DNA of 64,000 nt from Gigaspora margarita (lineage: Eukaryota > Glomeromycota > Glomeromycetes > Diversisporales > Gigasporaceae), in assembly GCA_009809945.1 (NCBI GenBank), contig WTPW01000154.1, positions 144,737 to 208,736 of the forward strand, written 5' to 3'. Shown here piece by piece: positions 56,810 to 64,000 of the stretch. The position numbers and the translations under genes were made by a program. Below the pieces are notes generated by a model. It saw nothing but the letters and a program-made list of their open reading frames with translations. It was not told where the DNA came from and searched no databases. The number at the start of each line of letters is the position of its first letter. Within the stretch, counting starts at the first letter, position 1.

Positions 56810-57179
56810 TTAAACTTCAAAACTTCTTTAGCCAAATGATTAAACATTTCTTTTCTATTCTTTGCTCCAACAGATGCATTAAGATATTTTTGATGAAGAT
56901 AGTAAATATCATGTTTGTGTAGGCAGATTGAGCTATCTGCTAGAATTTTTTTATTATTTCATGTTTTAATTGTATATCTTCCAAATAAGTGTAATAAGTA
57001 CTAGCAGAATTATAGCTTATATGAAAAAGTTCAAAAAATGTCTTCTCCGAAACTAAGCAAAAGCTTGTAATATAACTAGATATAAGGGAATGGTTATAAT
57101 AGAATAATATGGATACTGTACATGGATAAGTACAATGCTTATTTTGTAGCTATATTTTAAGTATCGCAAAGCAGTAGAT

Positions 57180-57520
57180 AGGGTTTCTCAAATTCAAATC
57201 AAATCAAATATTTTGCTTATTTGAATTTGATTTGATTTGAAATTCTGGATTTGAATTTGATTTGAATTTGAAATTCTGAATTTGAATTTGATTTGAATTT
57301 GAACTTTCAATATAAATTTTCAAATCAAATTAAATACTTTCTATGTGAAGAGTGTACTTTTTGTAGTGTCAGTAGTTTAACAGAGCTCCTAGTAGTTTAA
57401 CTATTTGATCAAATCAAATCAAATATTGCCAATTTGAATTTGATTTGATTTGAAAATCTTGGATTTGAATTTGATTTGAGTTCAAATATTTGATCAAATC
57501 AAATCAAATTGCAGGACCCT
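57180..57520. mobile_element. TIR element with CAAATCAAAT repeats, 10 bp duplication
   Basis: AGCAGTAGAT at 57170-57179 and 57521-57530. Ends AGGGTTTCTCAAATTC and complemented AGGGTCCTGCAATTTG. Interior made of AATTTGATTTGAATTTGAA tracts in both orientations. 9-10 bp targets suit MULE-type elements. Confidence 0.88.
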
Positions 57521-58136
57521 AGCAGTAGATGTCTCATATATGTGTATTAATAGCTTTACCCTTTTCTATAGCATTAGTGCTTAGATCTTTTTTTCTCCTT
57601 GTTTTAGTTTTACTACATAACTGTGAATACAATAGAGTCATTTAGAAAAAAGAAAATGTACACCTTTAATTGTTCAACCTTGAGTTTCCCATATGGTTAC
57701 TTTGTATAAGTTAGTGAACTCATCAAGTCATATTTTGTACTATCATCTAGGAAAGTATTTATGCAAAATTCTACTTCAAATAGTTCTAGATGCACTCCTA
57801 GAAAATTATGAGGTTGAATTGCTTTAAATGAATCAATGACATAATAATAGTTGCGAGGTAAAGTATTTTGTAAAATAATAATATATAATTGTGTGATATT
57901 AAGGTTATGTAATATTTTAATATTAGAATTATTTGTTTTAGTTGTATTTAATATTAAGTTTAAATTCATTGTTTCAAGAAAAGCATGTAAAGAAAAACTG
58001 TTTAAAATATAAGTTCTGTTTTGATATGATAGTAAGCTTGAGAACATTTGGAAAAATGAATAATGCTTCCTTTAAATAGCACCAAAATCATGATATAATT
58101 ATTGCATCATAAATTAAATTTTGAAACATTTATTAA

Positions 58137-58284
58137 GGGTAGAGGGTATATAGATCATTTTATATGGTTTTATATGATGTTTTGAAATTTTCATATAAAA
58201 TTGATATATGCCACTAATAAAACTTTTTTAAATTACAACTAATTTTTATAAAAATTTTACAAAATATAAATAAAACAATTTATT
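58137..58284. mobile_element. TTAA-type MITE, left part, cut by the next element
   Basis: After TTAA: GGGTAGAGGGTATATAGATC; matches 56292-56440 closely (TATGGTTTTATATGAT) and stops where the CATTAGC end begins at 58287. Confidence 0.85.
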
Positions 58285-58719
58285 TACATTAGCAAATTTA
58301 TAATAGCGTAATCTTATAAGATCTTATGAACTGTAATATAAGCAAAATATTATATAATATATTTCAAAATATTTTGAAATATCAAATTTTGAAATATTAT
58401 AAAAGTAATTTTAAAATATTTCAAAATATATTACAAAATATTTCGAACCCTTTTAAAATATTTTAAGACTAGAAAACCAAGCTGGATTAGTAGATCTGTA
58501 ACCTGGATCACGTATTAGACAATTTTTTAAAATAGTTTGATAATATTCAAATTTTGTACTACAAGATCAAATTAGATCTTTTGTTTATAATCAGATCTAT
58601 TTTTTTTTTACTTTTTTGTTTTTTATTTTTGTTTTCATTCGTTTTTTTTGTTTTTGTTTATTTTTTAGCATTTTTTATTTATTTATTTATTTTTTAATTG
58701 TTTTTATTTTATTTTTATT

Positions 58720-58950
58720 TTGGCACTTTACAAGAAAAACAACAACTTTTCAAAACCTTGTGCATGCCAACTACGACTTCCAACACTTTCAAGAACACAC
58801 CCCAGCAATTTCTAAATTTTCAAGAATACTTCTTTAGAGAAATAGGCACAAGTTTTCGCAAGTTTTTGCAAATTTTTGCAAGTTCTTGCAAGGTTTCACT
58901 TTATTTATTTTTTTGTTTCATGTTTTTTGTTTTTGTTTTTTTAGTTTATT
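58720..58950. repeat. 245 bp satellite unit 1
   Basis: GGCACTTTACAAGAAAAACA ... GCATGCCAACTACGACTT ... GCAAGTTTTTGCAAATTTTT ... TTTTTTAGTTTATTTT. Units 2 and 3 follow the piggyBac insertion at 62630. Confidence 0.85.
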
Positions 58951-58954
58951 TTAA

Positions 58955-61900
58955 TAGGTATTTGTTAGCCTTCTATACTAAATTTAGTACAGTTTAAAAA
59001 AATTATAACTCAATGGCAATATAATTAATTTTATTTATACTTTGCTAAAATATAAGTTAAGACTCAAATAATAACTATACAAAAAATTAATTAGTATTTA
59101 TATACAAAATTTGGTATAAATTAAACTTGAGTGTAAAAAATTTTTGGCTTTTTTTGCTGTACTAAATTTAGTACAGTAAATTTTTTTAAATATTTTACAA
59201 TTGTATATAATAACAATAAAAAAAAAATTAATCGCAAATAGGTCAAGTTTATATCTTTATTTTTATATACTTTTTATAAACTTAAAAGATGTTTGCTAAA
59301 ACAGCTAATGCATATGGCTTTTGCCGAATTGCAAGTACAATAATATCTTGTTCTTATACTACAGTACTTATATCGCAATTGTGGATAAATTGTTTTATGG
59401 CCTTTTTTTCTTTTTTTTTGCGAATGAAACTAAATTATGTTGTAATTCTGATGGTCTAACTCGCTTTTTACCCTTTAAATTTTTAGCTATACTATAATTT
59501 CTACTAAGTATTTCATCTGCTAATCGTCTTTTAAAGTCAAAATATGAAAGATCATACACTTCTTCATGCCAATTTTTGTATGTAATAAAAGCATTAACCT
59601 CTGCAATTCCTAATAAAAAAGAAAGTATCTGCATTTGCCAACTTGATCCTCACATTATATCATGAAATGATATCATATTATCTCGAATCTAATAATATAA
59701 TAAAATTATATCATATTACTATATATATATATATATATATTATATAAAACTTACATACTACTGCATTAACAGATCTCAAAATTACTAATTATACCTACAA
59801 TACCCAACTCCAGCTATCTCTCTAAATTCAATTAGTCAGTCAACAAATCATATACAGGACTTTGAATCCACAACACATATTTTCATGCTCAAAATAGAAA
59901 CTTGGCTTATTAAATGGATCAAATACTCCATACACCCTTCTGATATTTTTACATATACACAAATCTAGGTAAGCTTTGGCCACTCTGGTAGGTTTAGACC
60001 GCAGATAAGTATTGTAGTTTACTTCAGTATATGTCTGAGCTTTTATTCTTAGCATTAAATTTAAAAAACAAAAGTTTTTCCAGTATTGTAAAAAGTTTCA
60101 ATTAAATTTAATAAAGATAAGAGCAAGATCTCACCTTAAACATTAAAAAAAAAATAAAAAATAAAACTTACATACTTGATTATTAATATCAACCACTCTT
60201 TTTGCTTGTGAATATTCATAAAACACTTTCAGTCTTGTAAATTCAACAACTTCTGAACCAGTATTTCTTTTAACTACACGTTTAACTTTATTTGCATTAA
60301 CAGTTGTTGATGCTGTTGCAATTATACACTGCAGTTTTCTATCCCGTAAAGAAGCTGCAATTAATCGAATATTATTAAGAGTTGCAAATTTTGATATATA
60401 TGATCTGTATGCACTATTAAGTTTCTCAACCATATCATCAGGATAATTAATAGGCCATGCATGCCTTTTTTTTATTATAAAAAATACCATACAATCCATT
60501 TTTCATTAATAATATACAAAGTTTTGGAGAGCCAAACCAGCTATCACCCACTATTGTTCGTTCACTACCAAACCATAGCTGTGTTAATTGTAATACATAT
60601 GCTACAGTACTACCATATTCTGAAGCATAATGTTTATTTTTTTCTATTAATTTGTCTTCACAAGGCTCTAGTTGAATAACTATATTTGTAAGACCATCAG
60701 CAAGAACTTTCTATTCTTGTCCTACAGGATGTGGTTTACGAGGTATTTTGCATAGACCTGGAATCTTATTTTTGTACCCAACCATGAGTTCATAGATTCA
60801 TCAATGCATAATACACTTCCGGGAATTATAGCCTCAATTAAATTGGTGTTAAAGGCATTAGTAAAACTACGAACTGAAAATAAATGATTATTATAGGAAG
60901 TATTTTTAATTCATGTAGCATCATTAATGTATGTTGTGACACTATTTGTTCAAAGCGTAAAAGCGTCATTCAATATTGAAAATTAAATGGCATTAATAGT
61001 TGAGTATTTTCTTGTATTCTCTAATAATAACGATGGTTACTTACTGGAACAATGGACATTAATACCCAAAGTCCTAACCATGTTATATATTCATTGAGAT
61101 TTATATCGATCCAATTTAAATTGTTACTTCTTCCAAGTAAATTAATAGAATGAATAATATTTTGTTCAATATAATTCATAGAAAGATATCAACTAAATAT
61201 AGTAAAAGGTAAAGCTAAACTAACTGAAGGAAGATTAATTTGACATAACTGTTTGTATGTTAAATGAATTGCCCGTTAATCAATAGTGATTGGTTGTTCT
61301 TTCCATATAGATGTTGTAGTAAAATCCACTTCGCTAACATTACTAGTATCACTAGCATAGTCTTCTTCTTCTGAACTACTTTCACTAAACTCTAAAAGTT
61401 CAGTATAACTTGTTAATTGTTCAGCAACTTCGTTATAAATCGTTGATTGTTCAGCAACTTCACTACTTAAAGTAGCTCATTTTTTATGGCGCAAATTTCT
61501 AGCAAGAATATTCACAACCAAATTTCCATCACCAATATTTTCAAACTTTATTTAAAATTTTTTTTGACATGATCCAGTTAATGCTCTAACAACTAAACCA
61601 TAAAGGCATAGATTTTCACTACCTTGTAAGTATTGTGCAATAATATCCTTTGGTAATGCGTTTGTTTTGCAACTAACCCACTCTCCAACAATAATTTTGC
61701 TTGAAATTCTTGACTTGGTATATATATATATACAAGATAGTTGTCTGATAATGCATCATTGATTATTGTAAAATCAGTAAGTTTATTAAAAATTAGGTAT
61801 GTAACTAGATATGTAACTAGATATATAATTATATAGCAATAGGTTATATAAAGCTTCGATAAGTATAATCCAAATACGAAGTTCAATTATAATATTGTAC

Positions 61901-62602
61901 TATGTATAATTCAAAGCAATAAGGGTATCAAAAATTATGTAAAAAATTTAATCTTATATAATTTAAACAAAAAAAAAATCGTATTTAAATAATATACCTT
62001 TTCAAGTTTTATAAAATTATTTTATTCAATTCACATAACGTTACAGCTCTTTGATTATAACTTTACAGCTTTTTGACCATAGCTAGTAGTATATTTAAAT
62101 ACGGCATAATAGGGGCATCAACAATATATTCCCTGCAAGTATAAAACCTTTTACTTTAATAGTATAAAGTATGTATAAAATAAATGTTTAGTCTGATAGT
62201 ATAGAGCGTACAAGTAAAATAGAATCAAATAAATTAAATAAAAAATAAAAAAAGGTACGTGTACTTTTTTTTTTAACAACACATAGTTTTTGCCAACACA
62301 TAACAATCATAGTACAGCTTTTAGAATGACTCGGTATAGCAAAAAAAGATTTTATTGATCAAGTTTCACAATCAATTTGTCATACAAAATCAATGCCGGT
62401 TCATGTGTATATAAAATAATTTATCATGTGACTTCTACTTATAAAGGGTATTCAAATTGTACAAGTAGACTCTATACATGTTATAGATTTGCTATGCGAA
62501 GTTTCACGTGATATTCTATCATACTTTTTGTTTTATCGCTACTTTAAAACTGTACTAAATTAAGTATTTTGTACTAAATTTAGTACAGCTAACAGATACT
62601 CA
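58955..62602. mobile_element. piggyBac-type element (3.65 kb), TTAA target
   Basis: Left TTAA (58951-58954) then TAGGTATTTGTTAGCC and ACTAAATTTAGTACAG; right, complemented, TGAGTATCTGTTAGCTGTAC with TAAATTTAGTAC, followed by TTAC (one change from TTAA). Sibling satellite units show the uninterrupted site. Carries the transposase relic below on the minus strand. Confidence 0.88.
59395..61886 (-). pseudogene. Decayed piggyBac-type transposase with an intron
   Basis: Minus strand, N to C: acidic leader LEFSESSSEEEDYASDTSN (about 61390-61340), domain start INLNEYITWLGLWVLMS (about 61105-61055), SVLCIDESM (about 60820; first catalytic D), TIVGDSWFGSPKL (about 60540; second D), an intact frame 60499-60176 ending with FTRLKVFYEYSQAKRVVDIN, a 487 bp GTATGTAAG...TTATTAG intron (60175-59689), then RDNMISFHDIM, a TGA stop where CGA is likely ancestral, GSSWQMQILSFLLGIAEVNA and DFKRRLADEILSRN. 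This matches DDE_Tnp_1_7/PGBD architecture. Several stops upstream also break it. It differs from the relic at 2600-4595, which has a cysteine-rich tail. Confidence 0.85.
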
Positions 62603-62629
62603 TTACAATTTTTTTATTAATTTATTTTG

Positions 62630-63215
62630 TTTCAGCACTTTGCAAGAAAAACAAACAACTTTTGAAACTTTGTGCATGCCAACTATGATATTCAACACTT
62701 TTAAGAACACATACTAGCAATTTCTAAATTTTTAAGAACACTTATTTAGAGAAATAGGTGCAAGTTTTCGCAAGTTTTTGTAAGTTCTTGCAAGGTTTCA
62801 GTTTATTTATTTTTTCATTACATGTTTTTTGTTTTTGTTTTTTTGGTTTATTTTTAAAATTTTTTATTAATTTATTTTATTTCAGCACTTTGCAAGAAAA
62901 ACAAACTTTTCGAAATATTGCACATGCCAACTATGACTTCTGACACTTTCAAGAACACACTTCTAGCAATTTTTAAATTTTTAAGAATGCTTCTTTAGAG
63001 AAATAGGCACAAGTTTTTGCAAGTTTTTGCAAGTTCTTGCAAGGTTTTGTTTTATTTTTTTTTTTGTTTCGTGTTTTTTGTTTTTGTTTTTTTTGGTTTA
63101 TTTTTAAATTTTTTTTTATTAATTTATTTTCTTTTGGCACTTTGCGAGAAAAACAACAACTTTTCAAAACCTTGTGCATGCTAACTATGACTTCCAACAC
63201 TTTTAAAAATGATAG
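62630..63215. repeat. 245 bp satellite units 2, 3 and a partial 4
   Basis: TTTCAGCACTTTGCAAGAAA recurs at 62631 and 62880 and as TTTGGCACTTTGCGAGAAA at 63134, a period of about 250. Each unit includes CTTTAGAGAAATAGGCACAA and GCAAGTTCTTGCAAGG. Short frames here are repeat artefacts. Confidence 0.9.
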
Positions 63216-63264
63216 AAAACAAAGAAGCGAAGATAATAACTAACTATAGAGTGAACAAAAATAA

Positions 63265-63405
63265 GTATGTAGAGCTAGTTTTTTGTATATAGTAATAGAA
63301 TTAGATGTGATGAAGTGTGAAAGTAGTTTAAAATAGGGCTAGTTTTTTGTATATAGTAATAGAATTAGATGTGACAAAGCACAAAAGTATTTTAAAATAT
63401 TTGTA
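63265..63405. repeat. 72 bp tandem duplication
   Basis: GCTAGTTTTTTGTATATAGT then AATAGAATTAGATGTGA occurs twice, separated by GTAGTTTAAAATAG. The same duplication exists in copy 1, where the LINE inserted in it. Confidence 0.88.
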
Positions 63406-63452
63406 ATAATGTAAAAATAATACTAATAATATAATATATAATAAAGTAGTGC

Positions 63453-63604
63453 TTCTAGGTTCGGTTCGGGTTCAGTCCGGTCCGGGTTCGGTCCAGGATC
63501 GAACTGGACTCGGACTCTAATTTCGGACTTCGGACCAGACTCAGACTCAAGTATAAGTTCGGTCCGAGTCCGGTTCGAAGTTCGCGAACCAGTCCGGGTT
63601 CAAA
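63453..63604. repeat. GC-rich GGTTCGGGTCCGG repeat island
   Basis: About 150 bp of degenerate TCGGTTCGGGTCCGG and its complements (TCGGACTCGG, TTCGCGAACC). Far richer in GC than any neighbour. It interrupts the CATTAGC element copy. Confidence 0.8.
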
Positions 63605-63623
63605 TATAGTTATATGTATTTTT

Positions 63624-63793
63624 TGGTGCTGAACAAGTTTACTTAGTACATGTTTTTAGAATTAATTAGTAAAATTTTATGAATTATAAGATTTTATAAA
63701 ATTTTATTAATAAAATTTTATAAAATCTTATAATTCACAAAATTTTATTAATTAATTCTAACTTTATGCACTAAGTAAACTTATTCAGCACCT
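63624..63793. mobile_element. Palindromic MITE (170 bp)
   Basis: TGGTGCTGAACAAGTTTACT ... complement AGGTGCTGAATAAGTTTACT; full-length hairpin centred at about 63707 (AAAATTTTATTAATAAAATT). A further start of the same family (AGGTGCTGATTAAGTTTACT) is at 63951 and runs off the window. Confidence 0.85.
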
Positions 63794-63799
63794 AAAAAT

Positions 63800-63945
63800 G
63801 CATCAAATCGGCAGAGTTAATTTTATTTTACTTGAAATTTAGAGGATAGATGCATAATTTTGGATTTTTGATCTAAAAAGTCAAATTTAAGCATCTATTC
63901 TCCAAATTTCAAGTAAAATAAAAAACAATCGGCCAATTTAATGTA
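63800..63945. repeat. Imperfect hairpin between two MITE copies
   Basis: ATTTTACTTGAAATTTAGAG...ATAGATGC is mirrored by GCATCTATTCTCCAAATTTC...AAGTAAAAT. Confidence 0.75.
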
Positions 63946-64000
63946 TTATTAGGTGCTGATTAAGTTTACTTAGTGCATTAAGTTAGAATTAATTAGTGAA

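Larger units (their letters stand above)
55500..58050 (-). pseudogene. Decayed MULE transposase gene, split by three insertions
   Basis: Minus-strand blocks: 58047-57531 (FCINTFLDDSTKYDLMSSLT, then CSKTKTRRKKD), 57169-56814 (YTYLEDIQLKHE, then ADSSICLHKHDIYYLHQKYL and GAKNRKEMFNHLAKEV), 56287-56111 (PNEMLLQASESVYMDTTTTL with the likely first catalytic Asp) and 55828-55500 (LTILSTSALASSLPLAIIL, then TSDEIAQTFTWALNML, IIMTDDCNAKRKAL, FYFLQAVWRWL). This is the motif order of MULE transposase domains (vyMDaT, MTDD, lQavWRWL). Stops and frameshifts break it, and the C-terminal part is replaced by the F2 copy. Family call rests on motif recognition. Confidence 0.82.
58287..63452. mobile_element. 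TA-target CATTAGC element, copy 2 (inverted, incomplete)
   Basis: Starts CATTAGCAAATTTATAATAG after TA and follows the right-end side of copy 1 in reverse (AAGCTGGATTAGTAGATCTG, then AGATCAAATTAGATCTTTTG). Interrupted by a piggyBac element (58955-62602). Sequence matching copy 1 (AAATATTTGTAATAATG...) stops at about 63452, where a GC-rich block begins; the far end is not in view. Confidence 0.85.

Noticed and set aside
59840..60055. 71-residue minus-strand frame as an extra transposase exon
   Set aside because: It lies within the inferred 487 bp intron and has no motif expected between RVVDIN and RDNMISFH; kept as intron sequence.

Overview
This is a strongly AT-rich eukaryotic window, most likely from an arbuscular mycorrhizal fungus (Glomeromycotina). 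That is an inference from the style of the single intact gene (an F-box plus 28-residue leucine-rich-repeat protein), short GT-AG introns, TTAGGG-type telomere-like words and the very high load of decayed DNA transposons and LINEs. No prokaryotic operons, CRISPR arrays or rRNA genes were seen. There are several assembly gaps (N runs).

Layout. 1-15 kb: repeats and nested DNA transposons, including a decayed piggyBac-type transposase (2.6-4.6 kb), a 3.7 kb inverted-repeat element (6.4-10.1 kb) and a 1.37 kb near-perfect palindrome (11.7-13.0 kb). 15-25 kb: the quietest, most gene-like part, with a small hypothetical gene, a broken five-exon M20-peptidase gene, and the intact F-box/LRR gene (22368-24110). 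25-36 kb: many small inverted-repeat elements (Harbinger-, pogo-, hAT- and piggyBac-like by target duplications). 36.4-45.1 kb: one foldback element of about 2.7 kb swollen to 8.7 kb by nested insertions. 47-54 kb: a decayed Merlin (IS1595-like) transposase gene split by a 5.5 kb element that itself contains a truncated LINE, a Harbinger-like element and a pogo-like element. 54.7-58.3 kb: a decayed MULE transposase gene split by three small insertions. 58.3-63.5 kb: a second copy of the 5.5 kb element, here split by a piggyBac element with a decayed, intron-containing transposase.

There is no pathway or operon to describe. The biology is transposon archaeology: siblings, palindrome arms and reading frames inside the window often supply the empty insertion site, so element boundaries, target duplications and order of insertion can be read directly. 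CpG-to-TpG/CpA decay between repeat copies and several TGA stops in transposase frames suggest mutational decay of methylated repeats.

The most interesting unexplained signal is a roughly 100-115 nt imperfect hairpin module (outer arms like GATCCAGTGATCCAAATTGG, centre GTCTC...GAGAC) found inside at least four repeat families with different ends, and partly in others. I did not find convincing evidence of a new defence, metabolic or secretion system.
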